Positions 32,091-42,588 of a stretch of 64,000 bases of DNA are shown here, piece by piece (within the stretch, counting starts at the first letter, position 1; each line of letters begins with the position of its first letter). A model generated the notes under the pieces. The model saw nothing but the letters and a program-made list of their open reading frames with translations, was not told the origin of the DNA and did not search any database. Source of the DNA: Pseudo-nitzschia pungens (taxonomy: Eukaryota; Bacillariophyta; Bacillariophyceae; Bacillariales; Bacillariaceae); NCBI GenBank assembly GCA_037355855.1, contig CM074759.1, positions 4,774,001-4,838,000 on the forward strand, given 5' to 3'. The position numbers and the translations under genes are program-made.

Positions 32091-33782
32091 ACAATTTTGC
32101 GACGCGCGATTTTGTCCGACGTTCCGATGTTCCAGTACTTAAAACACGTAGATTTCTACACAACTTTCCCCTTTGATATCTCCCTCACTTCTAAAGCTCC
32201 TACAACAACACCAAGCACTACACCTATTAACAGAGACCTCGCCTATCTGTTTCTGCTGTTTCTTTGGCTGCTCCTTGCTTCCTTTGGTTGCTTTGGTTGC
32301 TTGCTTCCCTGCCGGTCGGTCGATCGCTTCGGCAGCAACAAGCAAACAAGGACACATAATTCCTACAGAACTTCCAGTACTAATTTCTACAGCTGATTCT
32401 GTTTCGGTTCCGAGCTCGGTTTGTTTTTCGATCTGTTTTCAAGCTACCTTATTATTTAACGCTATACAGTCTTCCAAGCCCCATAAGTGATACCCACTTA
32501 ACGTTCTACATTCTTCAAGGTCGAACCTACTTAACGTTCTACATTCTTCAAGATCGAACACATATACACCCCCCTTCTAGAAGGTTCCTACTCGCTGATC
32601 CCTAAGTATCTGCAAGTTCGCGCAAGCATATCTTCCAGTTCCCCTTTATTTTCAAGCCAATTGCCCCCTGCTCTTATAAGTGTCAATCACTTAAGAGCTA
32701 CCCTGTTTCCTAGCCAAGCCCCCTAGTCCCTAAGTGTTTTTGCTTAAGGCTCCCCCTACTACACCTGTTTTCAAGCCAAGACCAACCGATCCCTAAGTAC
32801 CTTATACTTATTGCACTCTTGTTTCCAAGACTACAGCTACTACAGCCCCTTGTTTCAAGACTACAATTTCCCTGGTCCCTAAGTGTTCGCGAGTTCCCTG
32901 ATCCCTAAGTGTTTTCGCTATTAAGCAACCCCAACTTGAACTTCAAGTTCGACACTGTTTTCAAGACACAAGCCTCCCCCCGGTCCCTAGGTGTTTCTAC
33001 TAAAGCCCCTGTTTTCAAGCAAGCAGCTTCCCTGGTCCCTAAGTGTCTCGCTCAAGGTCCCTGTTTTCAAGCCAATTGCCCCTGGATACTGTTTCCACTT
33101 ATAAGTACTTGCGAGTTTGAACTTCAAGTTCCCTCCTGAGCCTTTTAAGTGTGCCCTGCCATTGATATCCCCCGGTCTCTAAGTGTTCCTACTAAAGCCC
33201 CTGTTTTCAAGCTACTAACTTCCCTGGGGGCTGCTGTATTTCAATTCAAATCGCTTACGATTCGAATTTGCAAGCCTACAAGCCTACTCGATTTGCAGTA
33301 GTAGTTGCAAAATTGTTCAAATTTGCACAATTTTCAAGCTACGCGTACGAGTACTAGCTACACACAATTTGCAGAGTTCTGCGTGTGTGCTCCAAGTGTG
33401 AGACAATCTGACTCGACCGCTCCGAGTGTGAGACAAATTTTGCTCGTTTTTTAGCAAAAATTCCTACACAAAAATCCTACACGACAATCCTACACGTTTG
33501 CAGCGTTCTTCCGCGCAGAGTTTTTGGGCTCCAAGTGTGAGACAAATTTTGCTCGTTTTTTAGCAAAAATTTCCAGGTTCCCCGGTGACTTTTGTGGGTG
33601 TGCTCCAGTATATTTTTTGGATCCCCAGGGACCTTTTCCTTGTCCAGACCAAGGTTACCCTTGTTGTTGCTGCTGTACCCTGTTTCCAGGATACACCCAT
33701 CTGTATATATCCATACAGGTTAACACTGACAGCCTATCAGCGCCCGAGCCAACACGCCTATTCAGACGATCCTCGCCCCACC
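32091..33782 (+). promoter_or_regulatory. LINE-A3 5' UTR with repeated hairpin motifs
   Basis: Begins with the conserved block ACAATTTTGCGACGCGCG followed by TTTTGTCCGACGTTCCGATG. From about 32450 to 33230 there are many units of the phrase CCTGTTTTCAAGCC...TCCCTAAGTG, with inverted pairs such as ATAAGTG-TCAAT-CACTTAA (near 32685). From about 33380 to 33570 the phrase GTGTGAGACAAATTTTGCTC is repeated. A LINE promoter must lie within or upstream of this region. No TATA box is claimed. Confidence 0.7.
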
Positions 33783-36755
33783 ATGCCTCCCCCCCCGCCA
33801 GCTTCCAGGCGAAAAAGGTCTCCCTTGGATAACACTCCTTCAAACAAACGCGCCTTTACGGGGACCCCTTCCCGCCGACTACCTGCTGGTTCCGTTCTTC
33901 AGGCTACTCCCTCTCCCCCTCCCTCTCCCCGTACAGCTAGGGATTCACTCCCTTCTGATGATGATATGTCCTTCACTTCTGCTGTGTCTACTGGTGCACT
34001 AGATGATGTTGATATGAGCACTGAGCAGTCAGGCACTGGGCATTCAGATACAGGGCATTCAGGCAGTGGGCAGTCCGACAGTGGGACGTCTGACAGTGGG
34101 AAGTCCAACAGTGGGAAGTCCAACAGTGGGAAGTCCAACAGTGGAAATTCCAACAGTGGGACGTCCAACAGTGGGAAGCCCAACAGTGGAAAGTCCAACA
34201 GTGCGACGTCTAGGGATGGCCAGCCAGGCTCTGAGCACTCAGACTCTAAGCACCCTCCTTCCACGGTCTCTCCTTCCAAGCCTAGTCTGAAACAAGCTAC
34301 TCTTGCATTTCTTTCTGACACACCGTCTGCAGAGCGACATGCCCTGCGCAAGAAAGCCCTGGCTGCTGCCAACAAAGCTCACTCAGATTCCTTCCTCTGG
34401 TGCTTCTACGGTAAGGGGCCTTTTACTGGTCGTGCTTCCATTCCCACCCCTATCCACACTCTTCGTAAAACTCCAGCAGGATCCCGGCTATGGACTGGGT
34501 GTCCTAGCCCCACTCACTTCTTCAGCAAGAAAGATGGGAATGACAAGAAATCCATCCATGATGTCTGTCAGTCTGCCATCCCTCCAGCATATGCTCAAGC
34601 TTTTCCTGACAACCCTGAGTGGAGAACTGCTTCTGTGGAGTCCCTGGTTTCCCTTGCTTCTCTCTGCTTTCAAGCCTCTGCAGACTGGACCAAGCAACCT
34701 TCAGGCCATGCTCTGAAGAGATGTCTTATTGGTTTGGCCAAGATGTCTCCTGAGTGTTTTGATGACCTGTATTGTGAAGGTAACCTTTTGCCCAGCACTG
34801 AAGGACGAGTTTGGTTGGCAGCCAATCAGGTGCTTGGCTCCCACTGGTATTTCAAGAAGCGACCTCCTACACCTGCGCCAACTGCAGTTGATGATGCTTC
34901 TACTTCCAAATCAGTGTCCTTTCTTCCTGGTGGAGGTGATGCTACTGTCTTGTCCTCCTCTGCTGGGCATTTCCTCCAACGCCGAGGGGTTTGCTCCAGT
35001 GATTCTAGAGCTCCAGTGGATGTCACTGCTGGCACCAAGTGTTCTCATCGTTCTTATGTCACTCTGTCCCTTCCAAGGTTGATGTCACAACACCCTGGGG
35101 AACTATATGATGAGCTGCTCAAGTCTCTCAAGGAAGCTTTGGATCTTCTATGGACTGTTGACAAGCGCCTGGTGTTGTATGTTTTTCCCTCCAGAGCCAG
35201 GCTCAACCCCAAGGCCAAGCCTGTTACCAAGTTTTGGACGACACTTCCTGACAGGAAGACCTTGGAATTGTATGTTGCTCAGCTCTGGCTTCGCAGTAGA
35301 ACTGCTCCTCATCTACGCTTCTTTGTGGGCCACAGTGCTTCCCTGGAGAAACTCTTTTCAGCACAATTGCTCCAGAGGCTCAGAGACCGTGACATGGACC
35401 TGAAATATGACCACATACAGGCCCCAGTTATTGTCACATGTGGCTTTCTCCTTGGATCTTACATGCAGAGTTTTGATCTTGACCACTACAACGAATTGCT
35501 TCAGACTCATCCCAGGTTTCAGGCATGTCCTATTGCTGTTATCAGGAAGAATATCAGCCTTGACAACTCCAGAACTCCTGATCCCAATCCTGTTCAGGCT
35601 GCACATGTTTTGTGTGATGCTACAAAGCGCGCCCAAACTGTTAAGCTCCTCAAAGCCCAGTTCAATCGGTGCAAACCTTCCGACATTGCCTCTCTCCCTG
35701 ATGGTAAATTCTACAAGTTTATTGAGACAGCTACCAATCCTTCTGACAGACCTCTTCCCCCCTCCAAGCTCAAGACTGTTCGCCAGGCTAAGCACCGCCA
35801 AGCTAAATTTATTGAGAGCCATGAAACTGCTCCTGTTCTGGGGGTAGTTGATCTTGATCTTCCAGTTGACCTGGGCCAAGGGCTGGGTTTGAAGACACTG
35901 CGCAGTGTGCTTCTGGGTATCAGAACCCGTGACAATTGGTCATGGCCTCTTTTTCTTTCTGTCGATACCAGTTCATACCGAGGCGAGATCCTTGCTTTGT
36001 ACAATATCACTACCAAGGCTGAAGCAATGGCCATGTTGTCTTTCCTGCCTATTATACTGGAAGCTCATTATGGTTCTTGTGTTCGACAATGGTTCTCTTC
36101 TGAGTGCCTGACTGAAATGGAAGCCTACCATTGGGATGCTGCTGCCAATTGTGTTGTGGAAACTGAACCTGCTGCAGATCCAATGCAGGATGACTCTCTT
36201 CCCTTTTTTGGTGATGGGGATGCAAGAGATTGGGAACTTGTTGATGATGACTTGTCAGTTGACCTTGCCCCAGACCTTACCTTTGATCTGGATCTGCACT
36301 TTAACCTCCAAGCCCGTGCTGACAGTGGTGGTGGCGGATTTGATGATTCTCAATCCATGGATACTTTAGCAACCGGTACTTCCAATCTCACTGATGTCCA
36401 GGCTTCAGCGCCTGCAGGTGGTGTTCCTACTGGAGGTGATTCTTCCAATGTTGCCAAGGCTGATGCCTCTCCTGGTATTCCTCCTGAAGTTCCCCCTGCA
36501 GTTCCTGACCCTCCCCAGAATGCCATGGCTGGTGACCTCCCTGTGGCCTCTCCTGATTCCTCAACTGCAGTTCCTGCTGCCGGTGGTGGGGAAGACGCAG
36601 CCTCTGCATTGAGGCTTGGAGTTGCTGCAATTGCATTCTCCTCCAGCCATGATGCTAGTGTCAGTGATTTGAGCCATGCCAATGTTTCCACCAAATCAGC
36701 TCCGGCAACTCTTCCATCCCTGCGACAGACTGGGTTTCCTTCTGATCATGGTTAG
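33783..36755 (+). CDS. LINE-A3 ORF1 protein
   Basis: 990 codons from the ATG at 33783 (context CCACCATGC) to TAG at 36753-36755. The frame is open further upstream, but without ATG. Residues 1-80 are Pro/Arg/Ser-rich. Residues 83-144 are Ser/Gly/Asn/Lys pentad repeats (SNSGK) encoded by 15-bp DNA repeats. About 170-800 form a conserved globular region (NKAHSDSFLWCFYGKG, APVIVTCGFLLGSYM, GKFYKFIETATNPSD). About 803-842 is strongly acidic (DWELVDDDLSVDLAPDLTFD), and the rest is Ala/Pro-rich. LINE ORF1 proteins usually bind element RNA, but no RRM or zinc knuckle is recognisable, and 990 residues is far above the 300-500 typical of L1-type ORF1. The biochemical role is unknown to me. Confidence 0.88.
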   Translation: MPPPPPASRRKRSPLDNTPSNKRAFTGTPSRRLPAGSVLQATPSPPPSPRTARDSLPSDDDMSFTSAVSTGALDDVDMSTEQSGTGHSDTGHSGSGQSDSGTSDSGKSNSGKSNSGKSNSGNSNSGTSNSGKPNSGKSNSATSRDGQPGSEHSDSKHPPSTVSPSKPSLKQATLAFLSDTPSAERHALRKKALAAANKAHSDSFLWCFYGKGPFTGRASIPTPIHTLRKTPAGSRLWTGCPSPTHFFSKKDGNDKKSIHDVCQSAIPPAYAQAFPDNPEWRTASVESLVSLASLCFQASADWTKQPSGHALKRCLIGLAKMSPECFDDLYCEGNLLPSTEGRVWLAANQVLGSHWYFKKRPPTPAPTAVDDASTSKSVSFLPGGGDATVLSSSAGHFLQRRGVCSSDSRAPVDVTAGTKCSHRSYVTLSLPRLMSQHPGELYDELLKSLKEALDLLWTVDKRLVLYVFPSRARLNPKAKPVTKFWTTLPDRKTLELYVAQLWLRSRTAPHLRFFVGHSASLEKLFSAQLLQRLRDRDMDLKYDHIQAPVIVTCGFLLGSYMQSFDLDHYNELLQTHPRFQACPIAVIRKNISLDNSRTPDPNPVQAAHVLCDATKRAQTVKLLKAQFNRCKPSDIASLPDGKFYKFIETATNPSDRPLPPSKLKTVRQAKHRQAKFIESHETAPVLGVVDLDLPVDLGQGLGLKTLRSVLLGIRTRDNWSWPLFLSVDTSSYRGEILALYNITTKAEAMAMLSFLPIILEAHYGSCVRQWFSSECLTEMEAYHWDAAANCVVETEPAADPMQDDSLPFFGDGDARDWELVDDDLSVDLAPDLTFDLDLHFNLQARADSGGGGFDDSQSMDTLATGTSNLTDVQASAPAGGVPTGGDSSNVAKADASPGIPPEVPPAVPDPPQNAMAGDLPVASPDSSTAVPAAGGGEDAASALRLGVAAIAFSSSHDASVSDLSHANVSTKSAPATLPSLRQTGFPSDHG
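34030..34215 (+). repeat. 15-bp coding repeats in ORF1
   Basis: AGTCCAACAGTGGGA-type units repeat about 12 times and encode SNSGK/SDSGT pentads. The A1 and A2 copies have fewer and different units (SGQSG), so the array expands and contracts. Confidence 0.85.
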
Positions 36756-39700
36756 CTCTTCTGGTATGAGGTTTGATGGGATGCCTTCCACTCCAAATCC
36801 TATCAATGCTTCTACTGTTTCTCCCTTTCCCTCCTCCGCCTCTTCCCCTGTCTCTCAGTTTGTCCAATTAACTCTTCATGGAGACTCTCTTGCTGCTAAG
36901 GATTCTGACAGTTTTGGTCACTCCTTCCCTCAAGCTCCATCCTCTAACTCCACCATCATCACTTTCCAAAACATTGGACCACAGCGCAGAGCTTCCTTTA
37001 TGTCCATGTCCAAGCACAACTCCCGTCAATTTGTCAAGAGCAATGCCAGTGTGGCTCTTTTTGCTGAACATTGTTTGAATGAATCCAAACTCCTGCCATG
37101 TGATCTTTTCAATCGGCGCATGAAGAATATCAGTCCCTCAAGTTTTTCCTACCTTGCCAACAACAAGCATGAAGCTTCTGACTGTTCATGGCTTCAGCCT
37201 GGTGGTACAGGGTTTTCCATTGATCAACTGTTCAGTTCCCACAAGATTGCCCATGGGGCTGATCCTTCTGGTCTTGGGAGATGGTCCTTTGTCAAGTTTC
37301 AGGGCAGGGATGGTTACACTGTCACTATGTTTTCTGCTTACTGCCCTGTTGAAAATGACAGGGACCTTGGTTCCGTCTGGAATCAACAGTACCGATACTT
37401 TCAAGCAGCTGAAAATCTTTTCAGTCCCAACCCATGTATTCTCTTTCACAGGGATTTGACTGCTGCCCTTCAGGTCTGTCTGGGTGCAGGTGACCAGGTC
37501 ATTCTTGGGATTGATCAAAATGCTGATGTTCGGACTGATGGCTTGTCTTTTGAGCTCAAGGCTCTTGGTTTCAGAGATGCCATTCTTACCCTTCATAGTC
37601 AGTCTTCTCCTCCTGCCACTCACAACCGCAACACTACCAGAACACCAATTGATGCCATTTGGGTCTCTGAGAATGTTGATGTTCTCAGGGCTGGGTATTG
37701 TCCCTTTGGTGGCGCCTATGGTATGGAATCGGACCACAGAATGCTTTGGATTGAAGTCTGTAATTGCAGCCTCATGGGCAAACACCTGCCACCTACCGTG
37801 AGCTTCTCTCATTCCAAACTCCAGTCCTCCCACCCTCATCTGCGCCAACGGTATTTCAAGCGTGTCAGGCACAGCTTTCTCAAGGCTGGAGTGTTTTCTC
37901 TCCAAGCTAAGCTGGAACACCTCCTGGCTCAGTTTCAGTCTGGGGATATTTCTGTGCGCGCTGCTCTCATCACCACATATGAAGTCCTCCATGAAACCTC
38001 CACCTCTCTCAGGCTCTCTGTTGAACAAAACCTTTGCCACACAAGAGCTGGTCTGGTTCCATGGTCCCCGAAGCTGCAAGTCTATCGTGATACAATTGAC
38101 TTTTGGCGGCGTGTTGTTAAGCTGAGACAGGGTGTGTCCACCAGTCATACTGTTTTGAAAAGGCTGGCATGCAAGCTTTCTCTCTACAAAGGAGAACACT
38201 GTGATCTTTCCAGTGCTGTCCTCCACCTGAAACAAGCTTACAGGCAATACCGGGCAGTGAAAAAATTGGCCCCCTCTTGGAGAGACTCCTTCAATCAAGG
38301 CCTGGTGGATGCACTTCTTGCTGAAGGCAAACCTCACAACCAGAATGCTTCCCAGATTCGTGCCCGGATGCGCAGGGAACGTCTTCAAAGAGAGCTTGGC
38401 CTTGCTGCTAGGTCTATTCGGGGACGTGTCAACAAGTCAGCTGTCTTGCGAGCTATTGCAGTTGGCCCTGATGGTGCTGAACAGGTCTTGGAGTCCCAGT
38501 CCACTATGGTTCCAGCTATGGCTGAATCCAATGTCCGGCGTCAACAGCAGTGTCTTGGCACTCCTTCCATGACTCCCTCCTTCATTCAAGATTTTGGCTA
38601 CCTCGGCACAGCCCATGCTTCTGCTCAAGTTCTTGATGGCACATATAATCCTCCTCCTGCCACTGACAAATACCTGTCTGAATTTCTTTCTTGTCTCAAA
38701 GTCCCTGCCTCTATTCTGAGTTTGCCTCCCTTTGACTATTCAGTGTGTCCAGCTGACAATGCTGCTGCCTGGAAACACCAGAGGGAACGCACAGCAAGTG
38801 AACCTTCATGTTTGAGTTTTGCCCACCACAAGGCTTTTGCCCTGGATCCCCAGTTGAACAAGTTTGACACTCTACTGAGATCAGTCCCATTGATTGTTGG
38901 CTTCTCTCCTTCTGCCTGGCAGGTCATCACGGATGTTGAGATATTCAAGAAACCTGGTGAATATAGAGTGGATAAGATGCGACTCATCCAGTTGATGTCT
39001 CCTGAGTTCCAAATCAACAACAAGATGATTGGCAGACGCATTCTTGCCCATGCTGAACGTGCCAATGCAGTGGCGGTTGATCAACATGGAAGCAGGAAAC
39101 ACCACAAGGCCATCAACACCTGCTTGAACAAGAAGCTCATCTGTGATGTGTTGAGGCAGAAGCGCAGATCCGGTGCTGTTGCTATGAATGATGCCAAGGG
39201 CTGTTATGATAGAATCTCTCATCCCATTGCAGGTCTCACTCTCCAGAGCTTTGGTGTTCCTGCACATGTGTGTGAAGTCCTTCTGTCTACTCTGCAACAT
39301 GCTAAGCACCACATCAAAACTGGTTTTGGTCGGTCAGGTCCTGTGTATGGTGATGAACCTGTTCCTCTCAGTGGTTGTGGCCAAGGCAATGGTATTGGTC
39401 CAACTCTTTGGGCTTTGGTGTCAACCATTGTCTTCCGAATGATGCAACAGGCTGGGCATGGTGTCCATCTTATCACTTCTTTGTCACTGCAACTGGTTTC
39501 TCTTGTGGGTTTTGCCTTTGTGGATGACACAGATTTGTTTTGTGCTGGCTCTGATTCCTCAACATCTGGTGAAGAATTAGCTGTTGACTTTCAGGAAGCT
39601 CTTGACCGATGGGCTGGTGGGATTATTGCCACTGGTGGTGCGATTGAACCTGCCAAATCTTTCTGTTATTTGATTGATTTCAAATGGAATGGATCCGGTT

Positions 39701-42588
39701 GGGACTATCGCTCCATTGCTGACATGCCCGGTGACTTCTCTGTTGCTGATAAGAATGGCAATCGCGCTACCCTGGATCGTTTTGAAGTTGACCATGCTGA
39801 CAAGACCCTTGGGGTTTTTATCTCCATGGATGGCAATGAGGAAGCACAGATTGCTCACATGAAGTCACAGTCTCAGTCTTTTGGCTCTCAGCTCAAGGCT
39901 TCCAAGTGTGAGAAGAGGGCATCCCTCTACACATTCAAGTATTCTTTCATGAAGTCTGTTGAATACCCCATGCCTGTCACGCAACTTGATGAGGCCACTT
40001 GGACTAAGATAATTCACCCAGCTCTTGTTCCTGTGCTGAATAAAGCAGGGATGTCACGGACATTTCCCAGACATGTATTCTATGGTCCTTCCCTCTATCA
40101 AGGCTTTGGTTTTATTCACCCCTACCTCCTCCAAGAGTTCAGTCATATGGCCACCCTCTTTCAGGAATCTGTCAGGTCCTCCCAAACTGGTAGGATTCTC
40201 AGGCTAACTGCTGAGTCTCTACGGCTCGAACTTGGCATTCCTCTCCATCTTGGTGTCACACCATATCATCCTTTTGCTTCCTACGTCACTCCTTGCTGGT
40301 ACAAACATGTGTGGAAGTTTTTCTCTGTTCACCCTGTGAGCTTGTTTGAAGACTTCCCAGATCTTCCCCTGCTACGTTCCAATGACTGCTATCTCATGCA
40401 AGCCTTTGTCAACGCTGGCTTCAGAGGTGCTGACTTGTCCCTCTTGAATCACATGCGCATGTCACTCAAGGCTATCTCCCTTGCTGACATTTGTACTCCA
40501 GATGGGAAGAGACTCTCTCCCATGGCTTTCCAGCTGACATCCTCCAATCACTTGAGGGACCATCTTGACTGGCCGAGATGTCCTCCATCTTGGCCTCCAG
40601 CAGCAAAGCGCTTTTGGACTAAGGCACTTCAGACCTGTTTTCTTCCCCCTTGTCCACCCCCTGCAGCCAGGGCACTAGCTCCTTCTTTTCATCTTGGGCC
40701 TTGGCTCTCTCCCCAGACAGCTTCTCTTTGGCCTTGGTTTTTGTCTCCATCCACCAACAGAATATTCTTCAAAACTTCTACTGGCTGGACTGTGAGCACC
40801 TCCCAGGGCAGGGGCAGATACAGGGTCACTGCTGAAATCCTTTCTGACAAACCAGCCTGCGCTGATGTGCTTGTCTGCCCTGTTATCTGTGGCCAAGTTG
40901 TTCGAGTGGTTGGGTCCTCAGCCTTTGTTTCCGAACCTCCTGACATGGATCCTCTGGAGTACAATCCATTTGATTCTCTTCCAGACTCCCCAGTAGATGC
41001 CTTTGATGCACTCTGTGAGTCTCCAAGGGTACTTCTCCACAAATATTCTCTACCACAGGCTGGCTGTCAACACCTTGTTGATGCTATCCAGAGTGGTATT
41101 GCCAGTGCTGTCTGTGATGGGTCATTTGATCCGGACCTTCTCAGAGGAACTTCTGCATTCATTTTGTCACCCAATACCTCCACCAAGACTGCTTCATTGT
41201 TCCTCACTGGCTGTAATTTTGTCAGTGGATCCCCTGAGGATCAGTCATCCTACAGGAGTGAACTGGCGGGTATCATTGGAGTTCTCACCTGTTGCACTGC
41301 TCTGGTGAATCTTTTTGATATTGCTTCTGGCTCTATCACTATTGCTCTGGATGGTGACACAGCTCTCAAACAGGCTCAGGGATCTTGGCCTTTGGTTATT
41401 TCCCAGAAGTCTTTTGACTATGTTTATGTCATCAGAAACATGATTTCTGCCCTGCCAATCTCTGTGCACTTTCAGTGGGTTCAGGGCCATCAAGCTGGAA
41501 TCTTTCTTGATTGGTGGGCCCTTCGCAATCATCAGGTTGACAGCATGGCAAAGGCATTTCTCTCTGTCCATAGAGCTTCGGCCCATCACTATCCCAGACT
41601 TGTGTTTGAGCCTTGGGCATTTTCTCTCAATGGATGCAAGTGTTCAAGGTTTGATCAGAATGCTCTGCATGTTGCCATTTCTGGTCCTCCTCTTCTTAAA
41701 TACTGGCAGACCCACCATGATATCCCCATTCCACAACCTGTTTTGAGTTCCATCCATTGGTGTGCCCATCTGTCTGCCTTCACGCGATTACCTCCTGGCA
41801 TGCAACGGTGGTTTGTTAAGTTTGCTTCTGGATGCATTGGTGTTGGCAACCAACTACTTCACTACCAGTATCAGGATCACTCCCGGTGCCCATTGTGTGA
41901 TGCAGACAACGAGAAGGTCTCTCATGTGCTCTCCTGCAAGGACACTGGGGCAGTACAGCACAGTGTGTCAGCTTTCAAGGGACCACTGCAGAAGAGGCTT
42001 GAAGTTGAACAAACTGATCCATCCTTGGTTGTTGCCATTGTGGATCTTCTCACCAGAGTTCGGAAGGGCCAGAGAATTTATCCATCATCCTACTCACTTG
42101 CAATTGCGTCTGCTGTCAGGGCACAGAGGACTATTGGCTGGCACAACTGGCTTCTTGGTAGGTGGTCTCCTCGCTGGTACCAAATCCAGGCTGACTACTA
42201 CTCCCACATTGGAAGCAAGCGCTCTCCCAAACGTTGGGCTACAGCTGTCATCCATCAGTTCTTTCTTACCTCCTGGGATCTTTGGACTTATAGGAATGAA
42301 CGACTCCATGGTCCTGGGGGTACCCTGGATGCTGAACAACACCAATCTCTTGATGCTTCCATCACTTCAGAATTGGCAATTGGTGCAGCTGGTGCACTTC
42401 CCCAGTCACACTCCCTGTTACAAACCCCTTTCCACGTCCTACAAGGTTACACCCTGACTGCCAAGCGGCAGTGGCTTGCAACCATCCACCTTGCAAGGAA
42501 GCAGTATGCAGCGCCTGTCCCACCAGTGCAGCCATACCAACAAGAGGCTGCTCTTCTCAGAGCCTGGCTTACTGGACCTCAGGGTTGA
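36748..42588 (+). CDS. LINE-A3 ORF2: APE endonuclease, reverse transcriptase, RNase H, CCHC finger
   Basis: 1946 codons from the ATG at 36748, which overlaps the ORF1 stop in ATGGTTAG. An earlier in-frame ATG at 36676 would add 24 residues. An APE endonuclease spans about 70-337 (ITFQNIG, AEHCLNE, LGIDQNAD, PIDAIWVS, SDHRMLW). The reverse transcriptase spans about 710-950, with AMNDAKGCYD (first catalytic Asp), GCGQGNGIGPTLW and FVDD at about 924-927. RNase H spans about 1450-1605, with CDGSFD, YRSELAGI, LDGDTALK and HQVDSMAK, so all four acidic residues are present. A CPLC...H...C finger lies near 1714-1730. The protein should nick target DNA, copy the LINE RNA at the nick and remove RNA from the hybrid. 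All catalytic motifs are present. Confidence 0.93.
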   Translation: MVSSSGMRFDGMPSTPNPINASTVSPFPSSASSPVSQFVQLTLHGDSLAAKDSDSFGHSFPQAPSSNSTIITFQNIGPQRRASFMSMSKHNSRQFVKSNASVALFAEHCLNESKLLPCDLFNRRMKNISPSSFSYLANNKHEASDCSWLQPGGTGFSIDQLFSSHKIAHGADPSGLGRWSFVKFQGRDGYTVTMFSAYCPVENDRDLGSVWNQQYRYFQAAENLFSPNPCILFHRDLTAALQVCLGAGDQVILGIDQNADVRTDGLSFELKALGFRDAILTLHSQSSPPATHNRNTTRTPIDAIWVSENVDVLRAGYCPFGGAYGMESDHRMLWIEVCNCSLMGKHLPPTVSFSHSKLQSSHPHLRQRYFKRVRHSFLKAGVFSLQAKLEHLLAQFQSGDISVRAALITTYEVLHETSTSLRLSVEQNLCHTRAGLVPWSPKLQVYRDTIDFWRRVVKLRQGVSTSHTVLKRLACKLSLYKGEHCDLSSAVLHLKQAYRQYRAVKKLAPSWRDSFNQGLVDALLAEGKPHNQNASQIRARMRRERLQRELGLAARSIRGRVNKSAVLRAIAVGPDGAEQVLESQSTMVPAMAESNVRRQQQCLGTPSMTPSFIQDFGYLGTAHASAQVLDGTYNPPPATDKYLSEFLSCLKVPASILSLPPFDYSVCPADNAAAWKHQRERTASEPSCLSFAHHKAFALDPQLNKFDTLLRSVPLIVGFSPSAWQVITDVEIFKKPGEYRVDKMRLIQLMSPEFQINNKMIGRRILAHAERANAVAVDQHGSRKHHKAINTCLNKKLICDVLRQKRRSGAVAMNDAKGCYDRISHPIAGLTLQSFGVPAHVCEVLLSTLQHAKHHIKTGFGRSGPVYGDEPVPLSGCGQGNGIGPTLWALVSTIVFRMMQQAGHGVHLITSLSLQLVSLVGFAFVDDTDLFCAGSDSSTSGEELAVDFQEALDRWAGGIIATGGAIEPAKSFCYLIDFKWNGSGWDYRSIADMPGDFSVADKNGNRATLDRFEVDHADKTLGVFISMDGNEEAQIAHMKSQSQSFGSQLKASKCEKRASLYTFKYSFMKSVEYPMPVTQLDEATWTKIIHPALVPVLNKAGMSRTFPRHVFYGPSLYQGFGFIHPYLLQEFSHMATLFQESVRSSQTGRILRLTAESLRLELGIPLHLGVTPYHPFASYVTPCWYKHVWKFFSVHPVSLFEDFPDLPLLRSNDCYLMQAFVNAGFRGADLSLLNHMRMSLKAISLADICTPDGKRLSPMAFQLTSSNHLRDHLDWPRCPPSWPPAAKRFWTKALQTCFLPPCPPPAARALAPSFHLGPWLSPQTASLWPWFLSPSTNRIFFKTSTGWTVSTSQGRGRYRVTAEILSDKPACADVLVCPVICGQVVRVVGSSAFVSEPPDMDPLEYNPFDSLPDSPVDAFDALCESPRVLLHKYSLPQAGCQHLVDAIQSGIASAVCDGSFDPDLLRGTSAFILSPNTSTKTASLFLTGCNFVSGSPEDQSSYRSELAGIIGVLTCCTALVNLFDIASGSITIALDGDTALKQAQGSWPLVISQKSFDYVYVIRNMISALPISVHFQWVQGHQAGIFLDWWALRNHQVDSMAKAFLSVHRASAHHYPRLVFEPWAFSLNGCKCSRFDQNALHVAISGPPLLKYWQTHHDIPIPQPVLSSIHWCAHLSAFTRLPPGMQRWFVKFASGCIGVGNQLLHYQYQDHSRCPLCDADNEKVSHVLSCKDTGAVQHSVSAFKGPLQKRLEVEQTDPSLVVAIVDLLTRVRKGQRIYPSSYSLAIASAVRAQRTIGWHNWLLGRWSPRWYQIQADYYSHIGSKRSPKRWATAVIHQFFLTSWDLWTYRNERLHGPGGTLDAEQHQSLDASITSELAIGAAGALPQSHSLLQTPFHVLQGYTLTAKRQWLATIHLARKQYAAPVPPVQPYQQEAALLRAWLTGPQG

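Noticed and set aside
34285..34325. PIP-box-like string in LINE-A ORF1 (LKQATLAFLS)
   Set aside because: It lacks the two aromatic residues at positions 7 and 8 and is not preserved in A1 or A2 (KQATIVFPS).
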